Source of the DNA: a virus
Virus record (IMG/VR): IMGVR_UViG_3300025137_000350
Span: 1-21,777 of that record
DNA: 21,777 bases
Strand: one strand, 5' to 3'
Part shown: positions 1 to 6,915 of the stretch, piece by piece
Position numbering within the stretch: the stretch's first letter is position 1
Layout of the letters: each line of letters begins with the position of its first letter
Notes under the pieces: model-generated
Seen by the model: only the letters and a program-made list of their open reading frames with translations
The model's database searches: none
What the model was told of the DNA's origin: nothing
Translations under genes and position numbers: made by a program

Positions 1-583
1 TAGCTACTCTGTTTGGAGAGTAGTATGTATTGTACATACGAGTAATCTCTGCTTGAGTTAGTTCTCTATCAAATACTGCAAACTCATCTATGTTACCTTG
101 AAAGTAATTACCATTTGCTGCTTTATCCCCACCAATAGTTAATGATTCTGTGTATGCTGCAGGAGAACTTGAACCTGCACCTACAACAGCAGATACAGTT
201 TGTAAAACACCATCACAATATAATTTACATTTTGTAATATCAGTATCTAAATAAACTACCCAATGATGCCACTCTCCATCATCTTGTGCAGTATTAGCCA
301 CCCAATAAACATAATAAGAATTATTAAGCCATAAAAGAGGTCTTGTGCCATCTTCGTTAAAATGAAATGCACCATTTCTATCTCCTCCGTGTCCAAACAC
401 ACCTTTATTAGCACCTGTTTCACTTGATTTACACCAAAAAGAATAAGTAGTGTTTTGTAGTACAGTATCTGCACCATCAGTAACAATACATTGGTCTACT
501 CCATCAAAGACAATAGAACGTTTATTTACAAACCTATAAATAGGTTCTGTCGGTAAACTTAGCTTATTTGCTAATGCTAACAT
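1..583 (-). CDS. LamG-domain (concanavalin A-like lectin) protein, partial at left edge
   Basis: The minus strand stays open from an ATG at 581-583 to the window edge, giving 194 codons with the C-terminus missing. The protein reads as a LamG_3 / concanavalin A-like fold: an SIVFDGVDQ strand near residue 24, TYSFWCKSS near 49, a GEWHHWVVY strand near 114, CDGVLQTV near 132, and the hallmark end GNIDEFAVFDRELTQAEI around 166-183. Proteins of this fold bind carbohydrates, and in phages they usually sit in tail or capsid-surface proteins that touch the host envelope. The gene starts 3 bases after the stop of the preceding 87-aa gene, so it belongs to the late structural operon. A receptor-binding or capsid-decoration role is inference; the fold call is fairly secure. 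Confidence 0.82.
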   Translation of the reverse strand, partial: MLALANKLSLPTEPIYRFVNKRSIVFDGVDQCIVTDGADTVLQNTTYSFWCKSSETGANKGVFGHGGDRNGAFHFNEDGTRPLLWLNNSYYVYWVANTAQDDGEWHHWVVYLDTDITKCKLYCDGVLQTVSAVVGAGSSSPAAYTESLTIGGDKAANGNYFQGNIDEFAVFDRELTQAEITRMYNTYYSPNRVA

Positions 584-586
584 ATA

Positions 587-850
587 TTAGTTTTTATATC
601 CGATAGCTAAACCTGAAGTCAGAGTAATAGCAGTCGTGTTCATAAACAATGTAGTTCCAGCAGGTATTGTCGTAACCAAGTTACTTGCACCTGTAGAATT
701 AGCTACAGTAATAGCAGATATTACACTTTCTAAAACAAAGTATATTGCATAATAATCTTTACCTGTCTGTGCAGTAGTTGTAAAAACTTCTACCCCACCT
801 AATTGACCTAATTGCTCATTTAATAATGCTTGTGTATTTTTTATTCCCAT
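587..850 (-). CDS. Small structural protein of unknown function (87 aa)
   Basis: The 87-aa product has no catalytic motif that I recognise. It is rich in small and beta-branched residues (Thr, Val, Ile, Ala, Gly), and its second half has a TTIPAGTTLF-NTTAITLTSG pattern typical of short beta-structured virion proteins of environmental phages. The ATG at 848-850 lies behind an A-rich leader (AAATAAAATAAAAAAATG), as expected for Bacteroidota translation. It sits between the 160-aa structural gene and the LamG gene, so it is probably co-transcribed with them as a minor virion component. The function is unknown. Confidence 0.6.
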   Translation of the reverse strand: MGIKNTQALLNEQLGQLGGVEVFTTTAQTGKDYYAIYFVLESVISAITVANSTGASNLVTTIPAGTTLFMNTTAITLTSGLAIGYKN

Positions 851-863
851 TTTTTTATTTTAT

Positions 864-1346
864 TTAACTAACGTATATATAATTATCTGAAGCAGGTTCA
901 TTGTACTCTGTATATTGTACTTCTTCTCCTCCACTTGGTTCTTTAACGTATAATTTACCTAACTCTACGCTTCCTTGTACTACTCCTTTAGTATCTGCTA
1001 CAGGACTTAGTACATCTGTTTCATTTATTGGCGCAGTACCTGATCCTAATACAACACTTGAACTAATCCAACTAACTTCAAAAATCTCATAAGTCCAGTA
1101 TCCATTAGGTTTAAAATTAATTGCACCTGTGTATACATTTTGTGATAAGCTATGTGGCATAAAAAATATTGTATACCTATCATTTAATATTGTAAATTGC
1201 CCATAAGCATAAACTACACTTCCTGATAAATCGTTTGTAAACTTACATAAATACCTTAATTGACTTGTCGGTACTGTTGTATTGATACGTTTCTCTAGTG
1301 TAGTAGTGTAAAACGTTGAAGTTTGTCCGTAAGTTGTATGTATCAT
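864..1346 (-). CDS. Putative virion structural protein (160 aa)
   Basis: The 160-aa product is mostly beta-strand in character. The middle reads NGYWTYEIFEVSW (residues about 81-93). The C-terminal third contains TDVLSPVADTKGVVQGSVEL, then VQYTEYNEPASDNYIYVS. I believe similar proteins occur near capsid genes in Bacteroidota phages, but I cannot name a characterised homologue. It opens a transcription unit of its own: a strong terminator lies at 1394-1423 and a promoter-like element at 1359-1393 directly upstream. A role in the neck, tail or fibre attachment is possible, and downstream genes include a LamG protein. Existence as a gene is well supported; the function is not. Confidence 0.6.
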   Translation of the reverse strand: MIHTTYGQTSTFYTTTLEKRINTTVPTSQLRYLCKFTNDLSGSVVYAYGQFTILNDRYTIFFMPHSLSQNVYTGAINFKPNGYWTYEIFEVSWISSSVVLGSGTAPINETDVLSPVADTKGVVQGSVELGKLYVKEPSGGEEVQYTEYNEPASDNYIYVS

Positions 1347-1358
1347 GTTGTGTTTACT

Positions 1359-1393
1359 TATTATATAATAGAAAAAAGGTAAATTTATTTGAT
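1359..1393 (-). promoter_or_regulatory. Candidate phage late promoter, copy 5 (upstream of the 160-aa gene)
   Basis: Read on the minus strand, ATCAAA (1393-1388) is followed after 17 bases by TATTAT (1370-1365), inside the core TCTATTATATAATA (1372-1359). The same two boxes at the same spacing occur ahead of four other late genes. Eighteen bases separate TATTAT from the ATG at 1346, and a strong terminator ends directly upstream, which fits a promoter restarting transcription. Confidence 0.55.
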
Positions 1394-1423
1394 AAAAAAA
1401 AAGACTACCGAAGTAGTCCCTTT
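1394..1423 (-). terminator. Intrinsic terminator with UUCG tetraloop
   Basis: On the minus strand GACTAC (1418-1413), TTCG (1412-1409) and GTAGTC (1408-1403) form a perfect 6-bp stem closed by a stable UUCG loop. The stem can extend by two G-U and three A-U pairs, and nine Ts (1402-1394) follow. It lies after the 188-aa gene and before the promoter-like element of the 160-aa gene. This is a textbook rho-independent terminator for the capsid transcript. Confidence 0.9.
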
Positions 1424-1445
1424 AATAAATATAATAAATAATATA

Positions 1446-2012
1446 TTATGAAGTTATAATTGAATTAAATGTAAATGCTGAATTGTCTAATGGTGTAGTA
1501 GTATAATCTGCTACTGTTACCATAGGATTTTTTTCCATACCATCTAAAGTCCAGTCATAACCTGCCATATCCCCAAAACTTACACCTGAAGAATTAGTAC
1601 CTGCATTTAATTCTAAACCATTTTCTAAACCTAAACATAATAACACATTATGAGAATTAGTAGATAATACTTCGTTTAATTCAACAAATACTACTAATCT
1701 TTGTGCAGTTAAAAGTTTAATTTGGTTTTGATCTTCCTTTGTTAGCTTATGTAGTTTAATATTAACTGTAGGAGTATAGAAAACAGTACCATTTTCAGAA
1801 GAACCAGTAATAGTTTCTGTAACAGAACCTGTACCCCTTTTAAGAGTATACTTATAGATGTCATCTGAACCACCTAAATCAAAATCTGTTAATTCTCCTG
1901 ATGCAGTTACAAAAGTAGCAACCTCATCATATTGTGCAAAGTATACTGCTTTGATTCCACCTACTGTATCTCTACAAGTAATATTTCTTCCTTTTGTTAA
2001 ATTACAAGACAT
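1446..2012 (-). CDS. Putative major tail protein or head-associated structural protein (188 aa)
   Basis: The 188-aa product starts MSCNLTKGRNITCRDTVGG and continues with IKAVYFAQYDE, a pattern I associate with structural proteins beside the capsid gene in Bacteroidota phages. It has a central NGTVFYTPTVNIKLHKL strand segment (residues about 74-90) followed by a helix and VVFVELNE. This alternation of long strands with one helix resembles tail-tube folds. A GDMAGYDWTLDGMEKNP stretch follows near 147-163. It lies directly after the major capsid gene, separated by a hairpin, and is followed by a strong terminator. A tail-tube role is a guess from size and style; a head decoration or completion protein is the main alternative. 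Confidence 0.5.
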   Translation of the reverse strand: MSCNLTKGRNITCRDTVGGIKAVYFAQYDEVATFVTASGELTDFDLGGSDDIYKYTLKRGTGSVTETITGSSENGTVFYTPTVNIKLHKLTKEDQNQIKLLTAQRLVVFVELNEVLSTNSHNVLLCLGLENGLELNAGTNSSGVSFGDMAGYDWTLDGMEKNPMVTVADYTTTPLDNSAFTFNSIITS

Positions 2013-2037
2013 TTTTTATTGTTTTAAAAGTTAAAGA

Positions 2038-2059
2038 AAGGGAGATTTTACTCTCCCTT
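2038..2059 (-). terminator. Hairpin downstream of the capsid gene
   Basis: The minus strand has AAGGGAGA (2059-2052), a 6-base loop, and the exact complement TCTCCCTT (2045-2038), followed by a broken T tract (TCTTTAACTTTT). The 8-bp stem lies between the capsid stop (2073) and the next ATG (2012). Because its T tract is interrupted, it may terminate only partly or protect the abundant capsid mRNA from 3' decay. Confidence 0.7.
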
Positions 2060-2072
2060 ATCTGTTTAGTTA

Positions 2073-2984
2073 TTAATCTTGTTGTACTGTTTCAGCACCA
2101 ACACCTACCTGAACACCTCCTGAAAACTTAGCAACAACTCTCATATTATCTGAACCATCAAGCTGAGTCATATCTAACATCTTAATGTTTGTATCATCAG
2201 ATAGTAAATCAGTACCATAAAATAAATTTGATGTTTGAGCAGCAACTAATTTGTTGTCTGGCATACCAGGACATGGCTGAATAGTAATTCCTTCAAACAT
2301 TGGGATATAATCTCCGTTCATATTGTAAGCATTTACATACCCTAATGTAGAGATAGCTGAAATATAGAATCTGTAAGTTTTCATGTTCATATAAATTCTT
2401 AAATCATCTTTACCATATACGTTAACAGGAATAGATGCTACTAAAAATTGTAATTGAGCAATAATGTTTGCAGCAGTATAAGCAGTACCTGCACCACCTA
2501 CATTAGCAGTTTGTACTGTTCCTCCTGTAGCAAAAGCACCACCAGCAGTTAAAAATCCTTTAAAAGTACCTGAATTAGCAGCACCTGAACCAGTCCAAAT
2601 AGAACTCTCTACTGAATCAGCAATAATTTCTCCAAAGTATGCTAATACATACTGGTCAAAAGATGGTGCAGTTCTGTTAAAAGCACCTGCTTTCATTTCT
2701 TCAGCTTCCCAACCTGATAATAAAGTTTTTTTACAAAGGTCTACATTGATTTGTAGATTTTTAGGTTCTAAAACTGCTTCTGTTAAAGCTAGAGTACCTG
2801 CATCAGTAAAATCACAAGTTGCATCTGCTACTAAGCTAGAACCTGCCATTTTTCTAATGTTTTCTTTATATTTAATATTTTCTAAGACAGTTAAACCCTC
2901 TAAGGATTTAGCTTCTTTTAAAGCAGCCGAAATATATTGTCCGAATACTTTACCTGCGTAATTTGATGTTACTGTAAAAGCCAT
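2073..2984 (-). CDS. Major capsid protein (HK97-fold, Bacteroidota phage type)
   Basis: The 303-aa product forms the icosahedral head shell. Features typical of Bacteroidota phage coat proteins are visible: the N-terminal LEGLTVLENIKYKENIRKM segment (about 28-46), CDFTDAGTLALTEAVLEPK (about 57-75), the LCKKTLLSGWEAEEMKAG helix (about 82-99), an SSIWTGSG stretch around 126-133, and a KMLDMTQLDGSDNMRVVAKFSGGVQVG C-terminus split over about 268-295. It follows the scaffold gene with a short gap, in the usual protease-scaffold-capsid order. The leader ahead of the ATG is a run of nine As behind AAATAAAT, a strong Bacteroidota-type initiation region that suits a highly expressed protein. A hairpin follows the stop. 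Confidence 0.9.
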   Translation of the reverse strand: MAFTVTSNYAGKVFGQYISAALKEAKSLEGLTVLENIKYKENIRKMAGSSLVADATCDFTDAGTLALTEAVLEPKNLQINVDLCKKTLLSGWEAEEMKAGAFNRTAPSFDQYVLAYFGEIIADSVESSIWTGSGAANSGTFKGFLTAGGAFATGGTVQTANVGGAGTAYTAANIIAQLQFLVASIPVNVYGKDDLRIYMNMKTYRFYISAISTLGYVNAYNMNGDYIPMFEGITIQPCPGMPDNKLVAAQTSNLFYGTDLLSDDTNIKMLDMTQLDGSDNMRVVAKFSGGVQVGVGAETVQQD

Positions 2985-2994
2985 TTTTTTTTAT

Positions 2995-3618
2995 TTATTT
3001 AGTTATGTTATATAATATTCTTTCTCTTTTAGTCATTTTAGATATATCTCTTTGTGAGATTTCTTTACCTAAAGAACTAAATTTGTTTGTATCTACAGGT
3101 TTAGCAGCAGGTTCGTTTGATAACTCTACTACTTGTGCAGATAGTTTTTCTTTTTCTGAAGATAAATCTTCATTTGTTGATTTAAGTTCTGCTAATTCAG
3201 CTTTTAAAGTTTCTATGTCTGTATTTACATTACTCATTAGATCAACTACAACAGACTTAACTTCATCCATAAAAGCTACTGAATCAAATTCAACTTCTTC
3301 CATATCTTCTTTAGATGCTTCTTCTTCTACTGGAGTTTCTTCAGCTTCTTCTTCTTCAGCTTCTTCTTCCATAATTTCAGCAACTACACCCTCAACCTCT
3401 ACAGAAAAACTTTGACCATCTTCAGTTTTGTATTCTCCAATAGGTAAAAGCATTGTAGTTCCATCTTCTGTAAGAACAGAAATATCTACTCCTGCTTCTA
3501 ATGTTTCAGCAGTTGATACTATAATAGTACCATCTTCAAGTTTCGCTTGATACTCTAAATTCACTTCTTCTTGCTTATCAAGACCAAGTGCTACTAATAT
3601 TTGTTGTTTTAAATCCAT
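2995..3618 (-). CDS. Capsid scaffolding protein (acidic, coiled coil)
   Basis: The 207-aa product is very acidic. Residues about 82-112 are almost all Glu, Ala and Val (MEEEAEEEEAEETPVEEEAS). They are followed by a helix and a coiled-coil stretch (about 125-168: IETLKAELAELKSTNEDLSS and EKEKLSAQVVEL). The C-terminus is basic (MTKRERILYNITK), as in scaffolds whose tail contacts the coat protein. Scaffolds assemble inside the procapsid and are removed by the prohead protease, which is the preceding gene; the coat protein is the next one. A promoter-like element at 3633-3666 lies upstream, so this gene and the coat gene may have their own start site. The identity rests on position and composition, not on a catalytic signature. 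Confidence 0.75.
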   Translation of the reverse strand: MDLKQQILVALGLDKQEEVNLEYQAKLEDGTIIVSTAETLEAGVDISVLTEDGTTMLLPIGEYKTEDGQSFSVEVEGVVAEIMEEEAEEEEAEETPVEEEASKEDMEEVEFDSVAFMDEVKSVVVDLMSNVNTDIETLKAELAELKSTNEDLSSEKEKLSAQVVELSNEPAAKPVDTNKFSSLGKEISQRDISKMTKRERILYNITK

Positions 3619-3632
3619 TGTGATGTCTTTTT

Positions 3633-3666
3633 TTTATATAATAGAATAAATTATTATTTGTTTGAT
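3633..3666 (-). promoter_or_regulatory. Candidate phage late promoter, copy 4 (upstream of scaffold and capsid)
   Basis: On the minus strand ATCAAA (3666-3661) is followed after exactly 17 bases by TATTAT (3643-3638), within TCTATTATATAAA (3645-3633). Nineteen bases then lead to the scaffold ATG at 3618. This copy would give the scaffold and coat genes a dedicated transcript. Confidence 0.55.
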
Positions 3667-3675
3667 TTTTAAAGT

Positions 3676-4626
3676 TTATAATTTAGGTAAGTCAGGAATA
3701 CTTTGAACTTTCTTTCTGTTTTCTTCAGCTTGTGAAACTGCAACTTTGAATTTTTTAATAACAGGAACTTTATTTGCATCTATTCCTAAATCTTTTAATT
3801 GTTTTTCTATTCTAGTTATATTTGCCTTTCCCTGTTTAACTCCTTTCATACTTTCTTGTGAGTTTGCTTTTATTGAATTTATTTTTTTTCTTATACTAGA
3901 AAATTCTGTAGTAATTGTTTTTAATTGCTTTTCAATTATAGAATCTTGTTTTTGTAAAAACTTTAAACCATCTGTTAAGTCATCGATAACACCTAATTCA
4001 ACTTTTTCAGCTTTTAGTTCTGTCTTTTCTTTTATTAGTTCGCTTAATGCTTCTAATATATCTTCGTTTGAAAATTGTTGTTTACCCATTTTTTCCATTT
4101 TATTAATAAAGTAGCCCTCTATACTTAGACCTTTTAGTTCTCCATCTTTTATTTTACTCCACATCTCATCATTCTCTATCTTCATCTTTACAAACCAAGT
4201 ACCATCAGGTAAGTCAAAGCCATATAACTTAGATTTGTCCATATCCCCCTCTTTTATCCAACTCTCTATAGTTAATACACCTGATACATTTTCTTCATGT
4301 TGATATGTAGCTTTATGATGATTGTTGTGCTTTAAATACAACTCACTAGCTTGTCTTACTGTTTCTTTTGAGAAATATACATAGTAATCTGAATCAGTAT
4401 TAGGATCGTATCTAAATATATTTTTGTTTGGTATTAAAGCAGGACTAACTAACATTCTTTTCTCCTCATCTATCTTGGCTAAAGTCAAGTTGTTCTTTTC
4501 TTTTCCAAAAAACACAAAGTCTTGCTCTATAGCAGGACTTGTAACTAAACTAATAGCATCTATAGTCATTTCTTGACTTTCATCTGATATAACTAACTCT
4601 ACAATCTTAGTTGGTTTCTTTTTCAT
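3676..4626 (-). CDS. Prohead maturation protease, XkdF-like, with coiled-coil extension
   Basis: The first ~165 residues of this 316-aa protein match the XkdF-like phage serine protease domain. Visible pieces are VSPALIPNKNIFRYDP (about 60-75), KATYQHEENVSG with a conserved His (about 104-115), ESWI (about 121-124), and GTWFVKMKIENDEMWSKI followed by GELKGLSIEGYF (about 142-173), the Ser-bearing end. Such proteases cleave scaffold and coat N-termini during head maturation. Residues about 180-316 form a long charged helical, probably coiled-coil region with many Lys, Glu and Gln. This may be a fused scaffold-like segment that tethers the protease inside the prohead. The order protease, scaffold, coat supports the call. 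The ATG at 4624-4626 directly abuts the promoter-like core. Confidence 0.8.
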   Translation of the reverse strand: MKKKPTKIVELVISDESQEMTIDAISLVTSPAIEQDFVFFGKEKNNLTLAKIDEEKRMLVSPALIPNKNIFRYDPNTDSDYYVYFSKETVRQASELYLKHNNHHKATYQHEENVSGVLTIESWIKEGDMDKSKLYGFDLPDGTWFVKMKIENDEMWSKIKDGELKGLSIEGYFINKMEKMGKQQFSNEDILEALSELIKEKTELKAEKVELGVIDDLTDGLKFLQKQDSIIEKQLKTITTEFSSIRKKINSIKANSQESMKGVKQGKANITRIEKQLKDLGIDANKVPVIKKFKVAVSQAEENRKKVQSIPDLPKL

Positions 4627-4660
4627 AATATATAATAGATTATTTATTAATTTATTTGAT
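4627..4660 (-). promoter_or_regulatory. Candidate phage late promoter, copy 3 (upstream of prohead protease)
   Basis: On the minus strand ATCAAA (4660-4655), 17 bases, then TATTAT (4637-4632) inside TCTATTATATATT, which runs straight into the ATG at 4626. The 16 bases TCTATTATATATTATG are identical to those ahead of the chaperone gene. Only five bases lie between the -10-like box and the start codon, so a transcript from here would be leaderless or nearly so. Confidence 0.5.
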
Positions 4661-4664
4661 TTTT

Positions 4665-6071
4665 TTATATTGTTGCTCTCCTACGGATATTAGCTAACTT
4701 GTTTTGATTGTTTGTCATGTCATCAGTAACAACATACGCTTGAACTGGCTGCTGCTCTTGTACTCCTCCTAATGTAAATGCACCACTTAACATCTCAGGT
4801 GCAGGTGTACTTTCTATACTAGGAGTTAAACCACCACCACCACCTTCTCCTCCTACATCTGTACTTAATATTTTTCTTACATTAGATAATCCTGCTGCTA
4901 TGATTGCTGCACCTGTAACGAATCCTGCTACACCTCCTTGTGCAAATGCCTTATTAGCACCTGCAAATGTATCTATAGTTGCTTGTGCTATTGCTAATGC
5001 TTTGTTATCTCCTGCTAAACTACTTAATGCACCTGCTAGGTCGCTATACGCTTGTATTTGCATATCTGCATTTTCCATAGCTAAAGCAGCTTGTTCTTTT
5101 TGTAGAGATACTTGATTTACTATTTGCTCAGATTGAAAACCAGTAATTTGTGCTAATACTGCATCTTTTTCTGTTTTAGCTTGTATTAAAAGTATAGCAT
5201 TTTCATCATTATCATTTAATTTTTTTTGTGCTTCTGCTGCTGCTATTATAGCATCTGCATTTTCTAACATTAAAACTTTTTGAGATTCTAATATTCTTCC
5301 TAGTTCTTCGTTTGCAGCTATTCTTTGCTCAAATGTTTTTGTTTCATCATCTCTTATTTGTCTTTGTAATTCAGCTTCCCTGTCTTTTTGCTCTATAATT
5401 TGTTGATTTGTAGCTGCTGCTAATTGAGCAGCTTTGCTTAATTCTATAATATTTCCAGCAGTTTTTAAAGTATTTTTACCATATTCTACTATTGCATTAC
5501 TAGCATTAGTAATTGTTTCAGTAATCTTATCTAAACTACCATCAACACCTGTTAAAACATCTATACTTTCTTTACCTGCTTGTTTTACAACTTCCCATGC
5601 TTCACCAAACTCTCCATCAATTAAAAGTTTTAAAGATTTGCCTAATAATCCAAAAGTTTCCAATAAACTATTAAATCTTTCTATTAAATTAGTTTTTATA
5701 GCATCTCCAAAATCTTTTAATGCTTGTTGAGGATTTTCAAATATGTCTTTAAAATATCCTGTTATAGTTCCAATATTATCTTCTAAAAATTTAAAGAAAT
5801 CATTAAAAGCAATACTTAAAGAAATCATAGCAGTTTCAAATTTATCAATTACTTTTTGATTTTTACCAAACACCTCCATTAGTTTAGCAAATAAAGCAAC
5901 AAAAAGACCTATACCTGCTGCTTTCATTGCAGTACCTACACCTTTTACAGTTTTACTTACACCCTTAAAACCTTTTTTTGCATCATCTGTTGCATCTGCT
6001 AATCTTTCTGTTTGATCTGCAACTTCTCCAACGTTTGATTTAATTTCTGCTTCTATTACTGTATCTGCCAT
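4665..6071 (-). CDS. Tape measure protein (short)
   Basis: The 468-aa product has the usual tape-measure make-up. It has an N-terminal helical region (TERLADATDDAKKGFKGVSK), a first hydrophobic segment (about 46-68, AMKAAGIGLFVALFAKLMEV), long Ala/Gln/Glu-rich helices (about 205-350), a second hydrophobic glycine-rich segment (about 380-397, GGVAGFVTGAAIIAAG), a Gly-rich linker (GGEGGGGG, about 407-414) and a short basic end (NIRRRATI). The protein sets tail length inside the tube and is ejected with the DNA. At about 0.15 nm per residue it would give a tail of roughly 70 nm, a short siphovirus tail. Its place after the large tail proteins, not directly after the chaperone pair, is unusual. 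Confidence 0.82.
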   Translation of the reverse strand: MADTVIEAEIKSNVGEVADQTERLADATDDAKKGFKGVSKTVKGVGTAMKAAGIGLFVALFAKLMEVFGKNQKVIDKFETAMISLSIAFNDFFKFLEDNIGTITGYFKDIFENPQQALKDFGDAIKTNLIERFNSLLETFGLLGKSLKLLIDGEFGEAWEVVKQAGKESIDVLTGVDGSLDKITETITNASNAIVEYGKNTLKTAGNIIELSKAAQLAAATNQQIIEQKDREAELQRQIRDDETKTFEQRIAANEELGRILESQKVLMLENADAIIAAAEAQKKLNDNDENAILLIQAKTEKDAVLAQITGFQSEQIVNQVSLQKEQAALAMENADMQIQAYSDLAGALSSLAGDNKALAIAQATIDTFAGANKAFAQGGVAGFVTGAAIIAAGLSNVRKILSTDVGGEGGGGGLTPSIESTPAPEMLSGAFTLGGVQEQQPVQAYVVTDDMTNNQNKLANIRRRATI

Positions 6072-6072
6072 T

Positions 6073-6915
6073 TTATATTGTTATTTGTAGTTTATTTCTC
6101 CATAATTTTACACTTGCAGTCCATTGTATTCTAGTTCCTGCTATACCTGTAACATGAACACCAAAAGAAGTAGCCGTTACATCTTTCATAGTTGCAGTTA
6201 TATTCATTCCACTATGTCCTGCTTGTACTATATGTGATGTTGTTTGATGATATGTTGATGCTAGACCATTTGTGAATGTTACTGCACCTGTAATTTGAAC
6301 ATATCCATAATCTCCTACATCTCCCTCTCCTCCATAATTTACACCTATTACATTAGCTTCAAATCCTATTACAGAATTTTTTACTTTTTGTATATATGTT
6401 AAAGGTAGGTATTGAGTAAGTAAAGCAGTTTCTGTAGCATCTAAAGTCTTATTAGATTGTTGCACAAAAGATTGTTGACTTAATCCTAAACCTAATGCTT
6501 CGTTAAAACCACCTGCACCTATTACAACCTCTCCTTGATTTTCTGCTTGTCCGTATGAACCTCCAAGAATTATAGAATTTTTTATACCATTTTCTAACTG
6601 ATTAAATTCTCCATTTATAATATTATTTATATTTCCTCCTTTAGTTAAATTCTTTTGTCCATTAAGTATAGTGTTTTTTGTTCCGTTTTCTGTTGTACCT
6701 CCACTAACATTATTGTGTATATTATAAAATTTTCTGTCTAAAGTAGAATTAAATTCAAAAGCATTACAAGTACCAGTATTTGAATTGTAAACATATCCGT
6801 ATGCTTCACAAGCTAATTGATTAGGTATTACATCATTTGTTCCATCAGTAAATCTAATCTCTCCTGTACTTAAAACTTTTTTAGGTTTTATATTAAATCC
6901 TTTTTTATATTCCAT
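6073..6915 (-). CDS. Putative tail fibre / receptor-binding protein with Asn-Gly beta-roll repeats
   Basis: The 280-aa product has three parts. The N-terminus (1-60) contains two Cys (LACEAYGY and TGTCNAF). Residues about 64-137 carry a loose repeat of the form N-x-I/V-x-x-G-x-x-N (NNVSGGTTENGTKNTILNG, then NNIINGEFNQLENG, NSIILGGSYGQAENQG, VVIGAGG). This looks like the left-handed beta-roll of trimeric adhesin heads or phage fibre shafts. The C-terminal 130 residues are beta-rich, with YGYVQITGAVTF and HVTGIAGTRIQWTASVKLW strands. The gene begins one base before the stop of the 912-aa tail protein ends (TAATG overlap) and precedes the tape measure. A trimeric fibre or receptor-binding role is inference from the repeats and position. 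Confidence 0.55.
   Translation of the reverse strand: MEYKKGFNIKPKKVLSTGEIRFTDGTNDVIPNQLACEAYGYVYNSNTGTCNAFEFNSTLDRKFYNIHNNVSGGTTENGTKNTILNGQKNLTKGGNINNIINGEFNQLENGIKNSIILGGSYGQAENQGEVVIGAGGFNEALGLGLSQQSFVQQSNKTLDATETALLTQYLPLTYIQKVKNSVIGFEANVIGVNYGGEGDVGDYGYVQITGAVTFTNGLASTYHQTTSHIVQAGHSGMNITATMKDVTATSFGVHVTGIAGTRIQWTASVKLWRNKLQITI

Noticed and set aside
256-486. A 76-codon minus-strand frame inside the first gene
   Set aside because: It lies in another frame of the LamG gene, whose long frame runs to the window edge and has clear domain motifs.
876-886. ATAATTATATA ahead of the 87-aa gene as another promoter copy
   Set aside because: Only 8 of 11 bases match and no upstream box is found at the fixed spacing.
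2746-2961. Plus-strand open frames of 60-136 codons opposite the structural genes
   Set aside because: They are antisense shadows of strongly supported genes, without start signals or recognisable domains.
3009-3040. AATATTATATA ahead of the capsid gene as a sixth promoter copy
   Set aside because: The core matches 9 of 11 bases, but the upstream box is poor and lies in the scaffold coding sequence; mentioned in findings as a weak relative only.
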